From: CAWEHQ01 sp051001995
GTDB taxonomy: Bacteria; Actinomycetota; Thermoleophilia; Solirubrobacterales; Thermoleophilaceae
DNA length: 22,482 nucleotides
Direction of reading: 5' to 3'
NCBI GenBank assembly: GCA_051001995.1
Contig: JBPCMT010000123.1
Span: forward strand, 1-22,482
A program made the translations under genes and the position numbers. Below, piece by piece: positions 13,973 to 21,712 of the stretch (position 1 is the stretch's first letter; each line of letters begins with the position of its first letter). A model generated the notes under the pieces. The model was not told the DNA's origin. It was given only the letters and a program-made list of their open reading frames with translations, and searched no databases.

Positions 13973-14703
13973 TGGCCGCCTCCACGGTGCCCCGCCTGCG
14001 TGCCTCCGACCGGGCGCCCGGCCTGCTCCTCGGCCACGGAGTGGAGCTACCCGACGACGTCGAGCTCGGCGGGCACGTCGTGATCCACGCGGGCACCGAG
14101 GTCGGCGATGGAGCTCGGATCCAGGACGGCGCCGTGCTCGGCAAGCCGGTCGCGCTGGGCCCCCGCTCCCGGGCGAGCGACGCGGCGCCGGCGCCGCTGC
14201 GAGTCGAGGGTGGCGCGACGATCGGCGCCGGGGCGGTGCTCGTGGCGGGCGCCGTGATCGGCCGCGGCGCCGTGATCGGCGACCAGGCGCACGTTCGCGA
14301 GCGCGCCGTGGTGGGAGCGGAGTCGGTGATCGGGCGCGGGTCGGCGGTCGACAACGACGTCAGCGTCGGGTCGCGAGTCAAGGTGCAGACGGGCTGTTAC
14401 CTGACGGCGCGAACCGTGGTCGAGGACGACGTGTTCCTCGCCCCCGGGGTCACCACGACCAACGACCACACGATGGGCCGCCACGGTCCCGAGCACGAGC
14501 TGCGGGGAGCGATGCTCAGGCGCGCCTGCCGCGTGGGCGGCGGAGCGGTGCTGCTGCCGGGCGTCGAGGTCGGCGAGGAGGCCTTCGTCGCCGCGGGGGC
14601 GGTCGTGGTCGGCGACGTTGCGCCGCGCACGGTCGTGATGGGAGTGCCGGCGCGCGAGGCGCGCGGAGTGCCCGACGGCGACCTGGCGGACCGCAGGCGG
14701 TGA
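13972..14703 (+). CDS. Left-handed beta-helix (hexapeptide repeat) acyltransferase, WbpD-like
   Basis: This 243-residue protein is built mostly of hexapeptide repeats (patterns such as VVIHAGTEVGDG, ATIGAGAVLVAGAVIGRG, VIGRGSAVDNDVSVGS), which coil into a left-handed beta-helix trimer. The block DDVFLAPGVTTTNDHTMG at about 155-172 is the loop found in sugar N-acyltransferases; the His in TNDHT is the likely catalytic base. Such enzymes acetylate the 3-amino group of a UDP-3-amino-uronate (WbpD) or similar nucleotide amino sugars. Position directly after the WbpB-like gene, with a one-base overlap (TGATG), supports this, though the exact acceptor is inferred. It is somewhat longer than WbpD because of extra N-terminal residues. 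Confidence 0.82.
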   Translation: MAASTVPRLRASDRAPGLLLGHGVELPDDVELGGHVVIHAGTEVGDGARIQDGAVLGKPVALGPRSRASDAAPAPLRVEGGATIGAGAVLVAGAVIGRGAVIGDQAHVRERAVVGAESVIGRGSAVDNDVSVGSRVKVQTGCYLTARTVVEDDVFLAPGVTTTNDHTMGRHGPEHELRGAMLRRACRVGGGAVLLPGVEVGEEAFVAAGAVVVGDVAPRTVVMGVPAREARGVPDGDLADRRR

Positions 14704-15401
14704 TCGGGCGGCGCTCGAAGCGGCGGCGCCCGCTCGCCGGCCGCCGGTCACCCCCGTGGTGGCGGCGGGAGCTGTCGGTCGCGGAGCGACGCACGGTCGT
14801 GATCGGGGTGATCGCCACCGCGACCACCGGGGCAGCGGTGGCCGTCGAGGTGGGCCGGGTCTGGCGGCGCGGCTCCGCTCCGATGCCGCGCGAGGCGGGC
14901 GATCTGCTCCAGGCGGCGCAGGAGGCTGTCACGGAGACGGTGGAGGCGGCGGCGGTCGGGTACCAGGAGGTCTCGACGCGCGAGAACGCGCTGTTCAACC
15001 TGCTCACCTCCTTCGTCGCCAGCTTCGTCCTGGCGCGCGGGATCGCGCTGCTGCTGCGCAGCAGGCGCTCGGTCGGGCCGTTTCGCGACGTTCGGGTCGG
15101 CGGCCGGCACATCCATCACTTCGTGCCGGGGATCGTGATGTCGTTCACCTCGGGTGCCGCCGCGATCGTGACCCGCGACGAGCGGATCGAGCCCAAGCTG
15201 GCGGTCGTCTTCGGCGCCGGCATGGGCCTGACGCTCGACGAGTCGGCGCTGCTGCTGGAGCTCGAGGACGTCTACTGGACCAAGAAGGGCCTGCTCGGCG
15301 TCGAGATCACGCTGGCGGTGATCTCGCTGATCGGGGCGCTGGCGCTCGGGGTGCGCTTCCTGCGCCGTGGCGAGGATCTGGTCCTCCCGCCCGTCAACTG
15401 A
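14700..15401 (+). CDS. Polytopic membrane protein with HIHH motif and acidic cluster, function unknown
   Basis: I cannot assign a function. The 233-residue protein has a very basic N terminus (RRSKRRR), then about five hydrophobic segments: roughly 33-51, 98-119, 141-157, 166-186 and 198-220. Between the first two lies an amphipathic, Ala/Glu-rich helix. Conserved-looking polar residues sit next to the membrane: RHIHHF at 136-141, LTLDES at 177-182, and ELEDVYW at 187-193. Three His and several Asp/Glu near membrane edges could bind a metal. The GTG at 14700 overlaps the acyltransferase stop by 4 bases, so it is translated as part of the sugar operon and may act on the same glycan. The open frame upstream of 14700 is a shadow. 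Confidence 0.78.
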   Translation: MIGRRSKRRRPLAGRRSPPWWRRELSVAERRTVVIGVIATATTGAAVAVEVGRVWRRGSAPMPREAGDLLQAAQEAVTETVEAAAVGYQEVSTRENALFNLLTSFVASFVLARGIALLLRSRRSVGPFRDVRVGGRHIHHFVPGIVMSFTSGAAAIVTRDERIEPKLAVVFGAGMGLTLDESALLLELEDVYWTKKGLLGVEITLAVISLIGALALGVRFLRRGEDLVLPPVN

Positions 15402-15419
15402 CGCTGTTAGAGTCGCCGC

Positions 15420-16004
15420 GTGGAGCGCCCACCGGACGAACGGTCGCGGCACGACGCAGAAGAAAGGGCCGGAGAACCAACGCCGCGCGGACCGCAGTCG
15501 CCCGCCCCGTCGGGCCCGCAATCACCGGCGCCGCACGCCAGAGAATCCGACACGCCGGTCACACAGCCGACCGCGCCGGCCGGATCGGAGCAGGCGACCG
15601 AGCGGCTGCCCGCGCCGGTCCCACCCCCCTCACCGTCACCGTACGGTCAGTACCCGCACGGGCAGCAGTACCCGCAGGACCCCTACCAGCAGGAGCCCTA
15701 CCAACAGGGCCACTACCAGCAGCCGATCTATCAGCCCGTTTACGCTCCGGCGCCCAAGCCGAACGGGCTCGCGATCGCCTCGCTCGTCCTCGGGATCCTC
15801 TGGGTCTACTGGATCGGCTCGATTCTGGCGCTGATCTTCGGCATGGTCGGAAAGAGCCAGATCGACAACTCCGGCGGGGCGCAGTCCGGCCGCGGCATGG
15901 CGATCGCCGGGATCGTGCTCGGCTGGGTCGGCATCGGCATCCTGCTGCTGTTCATCCTGTTCTTCGGCGGCATCGCCGGCTGCGGCGCGCTGGTCAGCTC
16001 CTAG
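15420..16004 (+). CDS. DUF4190-like membrane protein with long Pro/Gln/Tyr-rich N-terminal region
   Basis: Function unknown. The 194-residue protein has a 115-residue N-terminal region, first charged and Pro/Ser-rich, then with short QYP/PYQQ/HYQQ repeats at about 75-107, which is likely disordered. The C-terminal domain has two hydrophobic segments (about 117-142 and 160-190) with the pattern NGLAIASLVLGIL and GRGMAIAGIVLG, typical of DUF4190. The start is a GTG at 15420, without a Shine-Dalgarno sequence but with TAGAGT 6 bases before it, suggesting a leaderless transcript separate from the sugar operon. It is convergent with a second gene of the same family on the other strand, with only 45 bases between their stops. 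Confidence 0.82.
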   Translation: MERPPDERSRHDAEERAGEPTPRGPQSPAPSGPQSPAPHARESDTPVTQPTAPAGSEQATERLPAPVPPPSPSPYGQYPHGQQYPQDPYQQEPYQQGHYQQPIYQPVYAPAPKPNGLAIASLVLGILWVYWIGSILALIFGMVGKSQIDNSGGAQSGRGMAIAGIVLGWVGIGILLLFILFFGGIAGCGALVSS

Positions 16005-16049
16005 CCGCGTCTGATCAAGCCCGAGCGGGGGTCACGCGCCCCGTGCGTC

Positions 16050-16502
16050 CTACGGCGTCGTGGTCTGGTCCTCGAGCTGCTGGAACTCCTCGCTGTTGAG
16101 CTCGTCGATGCCCTCATCGATCGCGGCGCCGACCACGACCCCGAGGACGATCGAGAGGATGACGGCGATGATTCCAAGTATCAGCCCCGCCATCGCCATC
16201 CCGTTGCGGCCGACCGCCGGGTTTTTCTTGTAGCGGCTTCGCCCGATGAAGCCAAAGATGATCGCGAGGATCCCGAGCACCAGTGCGATCGGGAAGAAGA
16301 GGATCACGAACACCGCGGCGACGATTCCGAGGACAAGCGCCGCCACGGCCATGCCGTTGCCGGGCTGGGCCCCGGGCGGGCCGTGATGGTGCTGGGGCGG
16401 CCCGTACTGCGGCGGGGGGGCCTGGCCGGGAGGCGGCGCCTGCCCGGGTGACTGCGGCGATTGGGGCGAGTGCGGCCCTTCTCGGGGCGGTTCCTGCGTC
16501 AC
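16050..16502 (-). CDS. Second DUF4190-like membrane protein with Pro/Gln/His-rich N-terminal region
   Basis: Function unknown. The 150-residue protein has a disordered N-terminal half rich in Pro, Gln, Ser and His, including repeats of GQAPPP and an HHH run, then two hydrophobic segments (about 50-86 and 101-123) with the repeated DUF4190 pattern NGMAVAALVLGI and NGMAMAGLILGI. The tail is acidic (DEGIDELNSEEF). The GTG at 16502 is chosen because AGGAGG lies 5 bases before it, in preference to the in-frame ATG at 16535, which precedes that site. It faces the related gene at 15420-16004. Upstream on its strand the tandem CGGATAG units and TAGGTT may contain its promoter. Confidence 0.8.
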   Translation of the reverse strand: MTQEPPREGPHSPQSPQSPGQAPPPGQAPPPQYGPPQHHHGPPGAQPGNGMAVAALVLGIVAAVFVILFFPIALVLGILAIIFGFIGRSRYKKNPAVGRNGMAMAGLILGIIAVILSIVLGVVVGAAIDEGIDELNSEEFQQLEDQTTTP

Positions 16503-16507
16503 GACGA

Positions 16508-16513
16508 CCTCCT
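16508..16513 (-). promoter_or_regulatory. Ribosome binding site (AGGAGG) of the minus-strand DUF4190-like gene
   Basis: AGGAGG lies 5 bases before the GTG at 16502 on the minus strand. It decides the start against the ATG at 16535. Confidence 0.75.
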
Positions 16514-16606
16514 GGTGGATCGGATGCCGCGACAACCTATCCGACTATCCGGCCGCCACGTGGACCGGGGTTGCTCCAATCGGGAGTCGATCGAGCTGCC
16601 TCGCTG

Positions 16607-17914
<1,308 letters not shown>

Positions 17915-17923
17915 TGCGAGTCG

Positions 17924-17929
17924 AGTCTA
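17924..17929 (-). promoter_or_regulatory. Probable -10 box (TAGACT) of purA
   Basis: On the minus strand TAGACT ends 9 bases before the purA ATG. This is the same hexamer at the same distance as before dcd. It falls in the 44-base gap between the helicase-loader gene and purA. Confidence 0.5.
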
Positions 17930-17958
17930 GGTATCCGTCGCGCGCGCCGAGCGGAGCG

Positions 17959-18672
17959 CTACGGCGAGGACAGGATCCGCCGGTCCGGACCCATGATCGG
18001 GATCGGGTCGCCGCAGATCTCCATCAATCGCGAGACCGTCCGCCACCCGACCTGCTCGCGCAGGTCGTCGATGTCGAGGTTCGTGGTCACCACAACCGAG
18101 CGCTCGTCCTGCCAGCGCTCGTTGACGATCGAGTAGAGCTGCTCGAGCACCCACTCCGTGCGGCGCTCGGCGCCGAGGTCGTCGAGGTGGAGCAGGTCCA
18201 CGGCGCAGAGCCGCCGGAACAGGTCCATGTACGAGCCCTTGGAGCTCTCCTCGTAGGTCTCCTTGATCTCCGCGAGCAGCCGCGGGACCGAGTAGATGGC
18301 GACACTCATGCCGGCGTCGAGCGCGGCCTTGGAGATCAGCATCGCGAGCAGCGTCTTGCCGGTGCCGACGTCGCCGTAGAACCAGCGACCCCTCCCCCCG
18401 CGCACGTGACCGGCTACGTCGAGGACGAAGCGGCGGATGTCGTCGAGGACGAGCGGGTCCATGTCGCGGATCGGGTTGCGATCGAACGACGCCTCGCGCA
18501 GGAAGCGCTTCGGCACGCCGGAGCCCATCAGGCTGGTCCGCCGGCGGGAGAGCCGGGTCTCGCGGCAACGGCACGGGTGCGCCGCGTCGTCGTCGGCCAG
18601 GATCCAGCCCGAGCCGTCGCACAAGCCGTGGGGGCAGGACGCCTCGCGCATCCTCTGCCCGTCGGTGGCCAC
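17959..18672 (-). CDS. DnaC/DnaI-type AAA+ ATPase, probable replicative helicase loader
   Basis: The protein probably loads the DnaB helicase onto DNA, as DnaI and DnaC do. The 237 residues begin with a Cys cluster (Cys13, Cys18, Cys34, Cys36) that resembles the N-terminal zinc finger of DnaI-like proteins, then a linker with SGVPKRFLREASFD. The AAA+ core has Walker A GDVGTGKT (100-107), Walker B LLHLDDLG (160-167), sensor 1 TTN, and an arginine-finger-like RTVSRLMEI. The GTG at 18672 shares one base with the dnaB stop (TAGTG), so the two proteins are made together, which is strong support for the role. IstB-type transposition helpers share the fold but would neighbour a transposase. Confidence 0.85.
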   Translation of the reverse strand: MATDGQRMREASCPHGLCDGSGWILADDDAAHPCRCRETRLSRRRTSLMGSGVPKRFLREASFDRNPIRDMDPLVLDDIRRFVLDVAGHVRGGRGRWFYGDVGTGKTLLAMLISKAALDAGMSVAIYSVPRLLAEIKETYEESSKGSYMDLFRRLCAVDLLHLDDLGAERRTEWVLEQLYSIVNERWQDERSVVVTTNLDIDDLREQVGWRTVSRLMEICGDPIPIMGPDRRILSSP

Positions 18673-20069
18673 TAGCCCGCCCCGTTTGACGGCGCTGCCG
18701 CGGCCGCCTCGTGTTCGCGCGCGCGGTCGGCAAACTTGGGAAAGCGCTCGAGGAAGACGATCGTCTCGATACCGACCGGCCCGTTGCGATGCTTGGCCAC
18801 GATCAGGTCGGCCTCACCCTGCCTGTCGGAGTCATCGTTGTAGCGGTCGTCGCGGTAGATGAAGATCACGAGGTCCGCGTCCTGCTCGATCTGGCCGCTC
18901 TCGCGCAGGTCTGAGAGGATCGGGCGCTTGTCCGGGCGCTGCTCCACGGCGCGCGACAGCTGCGAGACCGCGATCACGGGTACCTCGAGCTCGCGCGCCA
19001 GGATCTTGAGCCCGCGGCTGATCTGGCCGATCTGCTCGACGCGGTTCTGCGAGGAGTCCTCGGGGCGCATCAGCTGGAGGTAGTCGACGATCACGAGCCC
19101 CAGCGGGTGACGACCGGCGAGCCGCCGTGCCTTCGCGCGAAGCTCGTGGATCCCGAGGTCGCTCGAGTCGTCGACGAACAGCGGCGAGCCGGCGAGCTTC
19201 TCGGTCGCCCGGATGATCCTCGGCCAGCGCTCCTCCTTGACCTGCCCCTTGCGCAGCTCGTCGCTCGAGAGGTTGGCCTGTGACGCGATGAAGCGCTGGG
19301 CCAGCTCGTTCTCGGACATCTCCAAGGAGAAGAGGACGGTGGCCTTGCCGTACTTGACGGCGGCGTTCTCCGCGATGTTCGTGACGAGCGCCGACTTGCC
19401 CATCGAGGGGCGCGCGGCGACCACGATCAGGTTGCCGGGCTGGAAGCCGCCCGTGCGCCGGTCGAGGTCCTTGAAGCCGGAGGGCGTTCCCCTCACCTCG
19501 AGGCCGTCGCGCGAGATCTCCTCGAGTCGGTCGAGCTCCTGGTGGAGGATGTCGTCGATCCCGCGGACGTCGCCGGTGTGCTCGGCGTGAGCGACCTTGA
19601 ACAGCGCCGCCTCGGCCTGCTCGACGAGGTCGGACGGGTCGCCGGAGAAGGAGAGCACGTCCTCCTGGATCTTGCGCGCAGTTTCGAGCAGCCTGCGCAT
19701 CAACGCGTGCTCCTTGACGATCCGCGCATAGTGGCGGGCGTGGTGCGCGGTCGGGACCGGGGTCGGAAGCGCGTGCACGTACGCCTCGCCGCCGGCTTCC
19801 TCGAGCTGGCCCGCTCGCTTCAGCTCATCGCAGACCGTGAGCGCGTCGACCGGCTCGGGCGTCGGCTTCTCCTTGAGCCGGAGCATCGAGCGGAAGATCA
19901 GCTCGTGGCGGCTGCGGTAGAAGTCCTCAGGCGCGAGCTTGGCGTCGGCGTCGACGAGGATCAGGTCGAGCGCATGCTCTGTGATCAGGATCGAGCCGAG
20001 GACCGAGGCCTCGGCCTCGATGTTGTGGGGCGGCAGCGCGTCCCGGGCCTGAGGCGCGGAGACTGCCAC
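18672..20069 (-). CDS. dnaB: Replicative DNA helicase DnaB
   Basis: DnaB is the hexameric helicase that unwinds DNA at the replication fork. The 465-residue protein has the N-terminal primase-interaction domain (about 10-120, starting PPHNIEAEASVLGSIL), a linker, and a RecA-like ATPase domain with Walker A ARPSMGKSA (219-227), Walker B VIVDYLQLM (327-334) and the later QLSRAVEQR and DLRESGQIEQDAD motifs. No intein interrupts these motifs, where inteins often sit. The tail is Ala-rich and short. The start is a GTG at 20069, 6 bases after the rplI stop. It is translated with the ribosomal protein genes upstream and the loader gene downstream. Confidence 0.96.
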   Translation of the reverse strand: MAVSAPQARDALPPHNIEAEASVLGSILITEHALDLILVDADAKLAPEDFYRSRHELIFRSMLRLKEKPTPEPVDALTVCDELKRAGQLEEAGGEAYVHALPTPVPTAHHARHYARIVKEHALMRRLLETARKIQEDVLSFSGDPSDLVEQAEAALFKVAHAEHTGDVRGIDDILHQELDRLEEISRDGLEVRGTPSGFKDLDRRTGGFQPGNLIVVAARPSMGKSALVTNIAENAAVKYGKATVLFSLEMSENELAQRFIASQANLSSDELRKGQVKEERWPRIIRATEKLAGSPLFVDDSSDLGIHELRAKARRLAGRHPLGLVIVDYLQLMRPEDSSQNRVEQIGQISRGLKILARELEVPVIAVSQLSRAVEQRPDKRPILSDLRESGQIEQDADLVIFIYRDDRYNDDSDRQGEADLIVAKHRNGPVGIETIVFLERFPKFADRAREHEAAAAAPSNGAG

Positions 20070-20075
20070 CCGCGC

Positions 20076-20525
20076 CTACTCGGCCGTGACGATCGTCTTG
20101 ACGTCTGCGGTCACGCCGCCGGTCAGCTCGACCGTGACCATGTGGGTGCCCGTGCTCTTGATCGGCTGCTCGAGACGAACCTTCCGCCGCTCGATGCGGA
20201 TCCCGCGCGCCTGCTCGATCGCGTCCGCGACGTCCCTTGGCGTGACCGACCCAAAGAGGCGCCCGTCGCCGCCCGCCGGCTGCGGGATGGTGAGGACCGT
20301 CTTGGTCAGCAGCGCCGCATGCTCGTCCGCGCGCTCGGCCTGCTCTCGGGCCGTGCGCTCGGCCGCCTCGGCACGACGCTCCGCCTCGGCGATGCTCGCC
20401 TTGGTGGCCGGCTGCGCCAGGCTGCGCGGGACAAGATAGTTGCGCAGGTAGCCGGGAGAGACGTCGATCACGTCGCCGCGCTCTCCGAGCGCCTCGACCG
20501 GCTGGAGGAGGATCGCCTGAGCCAT
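20076..20525 (-). CDS. rplI: 50S ribosomal protein L9
   Basis: L9 binds 23S rRNA near the L1 stalk and helps keep the reading frame. The 149-residue protein shows the conserved N-terminal domain ILLQPVEALGERGDVIDVSPGYLRNYL-type pattern (5-31), the long connecting helix rich in Ala, Glu and Arg (about 42-75), and a C-terminal RNA-binding domain containing GRLFGSVTPRDVADAI. The ATG at 20525 fits the family N terminus MAQAILL. A 131-base gap separates it from rpsR and holds a striking AT-rich hairpin, so its expression may be adjusted separately. dnaB follows after 6 bases. Confidence 0.95.
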   Translation of the reverse strand: MAQAILLQPVEALGERGDVIDVSPGYLRNYLVPRSLAQPATKASIAEAERRAEAAERTAREQAERADEHAALLTKTVLTIPQPAGGDGRLFGSVTPRDVADAIEQARGIRIERRKVRLEQPIKSTGTHMVTVELTGGVTADVKTIVTAE

Positions 20526-20593
20526 GGCCTAGCGGCGGATCGAACTCAGCGGTGGCTTCCGGTGGCGCGAAAACCGAGCAGACCAAGGACGCA

Positions 20594-20626
20594 GGGTCGA
20601 TGCCATATGTCGATATGGCGAGACCC
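20594..20626. promoter_or_regulatory. AT-rich two-part hairpin in the rpsR-rplI gap
   Basis: GCCATAT (20602-20608) and ATATGGC (20613-20619) pair over 7 bp around a GTCG loop. Outside them GGGTC (20594-20598) pairs with GACCC (20622-20626) after small internal loops. The CATATG-type core is out of keeping with the GC-rich surroundings. It lies 69-101 bases upstream of the rplI ATG, in the leader of that cistron, with no T run after it on the minus strand. It may be an mRNA-level control or processing site, or an operator. Confidence 0.5.
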
Positions 20627-20640
20627 GAGGACGCCGGAAT

Positions 20641-20654
20641 GCGACGGTTTGCAG
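20641..20654. repeat. Inverted repeat arm A, at the 3' end of rpsR
   Basis: GCGACGGTTTGCAG is the exact reverse complement of 20953-20966. It ends two bases before the rpsR stop codon triplet on the plus-strand map, that is, it begins right after the gene in the mRNA. Together with arm B it brackets the whole rpsR cistron. Confidence 0.7.
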
Positions 20655-20656
20655 CG

Positions 20657-20935
20657 TCACCGCTCCGACACGTAGGGCACGAGGCCGAGCTCGCGAGCTC
20701 GCTTGATCGCCTGGGCGAGCTGGCGCTGGTGGCGTCGGCAGGCGCCGGTGATGCGCCCCGAGCGGATCTTTCCCTTCTCGCTCATCGCGCGACGAAGCGT
20801 CGGGAAGTCCTTGTAGTCCACGACGTCCACCTTGTCGCGGCAGAACTGACACGACTTGCGCCGACCGCCCGTTCCCGGACCGCGACGATCACGCCGCCGG
20901 GGCGGCTGCTGCCTTCCTCCACGCTGCTTCGCCAT
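20657..20935 (-). CDS. rpsR: 30S ribosomal protein S18 (zinc-binding form)
   Basis: S18 pairs with S6 on the platform of the small subunit. The 92-residue protein has a long basic N-terminal extension (QRGGRQQPPRRRDRRGP), then KSCQFCRDK with the first Cys pair at about 29 and 32, and GACRRHQRQ with Cys and His, which makes it the C+ form expected to bind zinc. The core LRRAMSEKGKI and the C terminus LGLVPY are typical. GAGAGGAG lies 3 bases before the ATG, a rather short spacing. The cistron is bracketed by a 14-bp inverted repeat (20641-20654 and 20953-20966), so the mRNA could close on itself around this gene. Confidence 0.96.
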   Translation of the reverse strand: MAKQRGGRQQPPRRRDRRGPGTGGRRKSCQFCRDKVDVVDYKDFPTLRRAMSEKGKIRSGRITGACRRHQRQLAQAIKRARELGLVPYVSER

Positions 20936-20952
20936 GAGCTCCTCTCAGGATC

Positions 20953-20966
20953 CTGCAAACCGTCGC
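20953..20966. repeat. Inverted repeat arm B, in the rpsR leader
   Basis: CTGCAAACCGTCGC is the exact reverse complement of 20641-20654. On the minus-strand mRNA it ends 6 bases before the rpsR ribosome binding site (20939-20946). Pairing with arm A would place the site next to a long-range helix. Confidence 0.7.
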
Positions 20967-20987
20967 CTGTCGGCGTCATCGGGGCTC

Positions 20988-21005
20988 GCCTTGGCAAACC
21001 AAGGC
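20988..21005. terminator. Short hairpin in the ssb-rpsR gap (possible attenuator)
   Basis: GCCTTGG (20988-20994) and CCAAGGC (20999-21005) pair perfectly around a 4-base loop. It lies about 53 bases after the ssb stop in the direction of transcription. There is no T run, so it may be a weak terminator, a pause site or an mRNA stabiliser. Confidence 0.4.
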
Positions 21006-21057
21006 TTCACCCCTGCTTCCTTGACATGCTCGGTTTCGGCTCCTGTCGCTTTCGTCA

Positions 21058-21510
21058 TTAGAAGGGAATGTCGTCGTCCCCGCCCTTTGAGCCGGTGGGC
21101 GCCGACTCGAAGTCGCTCGTGTCGGCCGGGACGTCGGTCTGCGGGCTGAACCCACCGCCGTTCTCGGCGCCCTCGCGCGAGCCGAGGAATTGAACCGAGT
21201 CGGCAATGATATCGATGCTCTGGCGCTTGGCGCCCTGCTTATCCTCCCACTCGCGCCACTCCAGCCGGCCGTCGATCGCCACCGGACGGCCCTTCTGGAG
21301 GTACTGGGCGGCGTTCTCGCCCTGCCTGCCCCAGACCGTGACGTCGAAGTAGTTCGGCTTGTCGACCCAATCGCCGGACGCGTCCTTGCGGCGGGTGTTG
21401 CAGGCCACTCGGAGGCTGCACACGGGCGTGCCACTGTTCGTGCTCCGCAGCTCGGGATCGCGGGTCAGGTTCCCAGTCAGCACGACGCGATTGATGTTGG
21501 TTGCTGCCAT
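21058..21510 (-). CDS. ssb: Single-stranded DNA-binding protein
   Basis: SSB coats single-stranded DNA in replication and repair and recruits partners by its C-terminal tip. The 150-residue protein has the OB-fold domain (1 to about 112) beginning NINRVVLTGNLTRDPELR, with Trp residues in DVTVWGRQGENAAQYL and LEWREWEDKQG, then a Gly/Ser/Pro linker and the acidic tip DDDIPF, which is the conserved partner-binding end. The ATG at 21510 has AAGGAG 9 bases upstream. It stands in the usual place between rpsF and rpsR, 202 bases after rpsF, long enough to hold its own promoter. Confidence 0.96.
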   Translation of the reverse strand: MAATNINRVVLTGNLTRDPELRSTNSGTPVCSLRVACNTRRKDASGDWVDKPNYFDVTVWGRQGENAAQYLQKGRPVAIDGRLEWREWEDKQGAKRQSIDIIADSVQFLGSREGAENGGGFSPQTDVPADTSDFESAPTGSKGGDDDIPF

Positions 21511-21519
21511 CGGTGAACG

Positions 21520-21525
21520 CTCCTT
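21520..21525 (-). promoter_or_regulatory. Ribosome binding site (AAGGAG) of ssb
   Basis: AAGGAG lies 9 bases before the ssb ATG on the minus strand. The remaining gap up to the rpsF stop at 21713 holds no recognisable gene; a GTGACA near 21650 could be a -35 box, but no good -10 partner is seen. Confidence 0.65.
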
Positions 21526-21712
21526 CTCCGTATTCGGGCGCGTGGGAAATCGGTCGATCGAGGGTACAGCGGCGCCACCTCGGAACCGCAGCGTCGGAGT
21601 CCGAAAGTTGCGGGAAAGTAGGACAGAAACGAGTCAGCGTACGGAGTTGTCACGAAGCGGCTCGCGTCACCCGGAAGGCGTGGCGCGGCTGGCGTCTGGT
21701 GTACGAAGCGCC

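Noticed and set aside
15640..15745. Short repeated units in the 15420 gene that look like a tandem DNA repeat or CRISPR-like array.
   Set aside because: They are in frame and encode a Tyr/Gln/Pro low-complexity region. There are no regular spacers.
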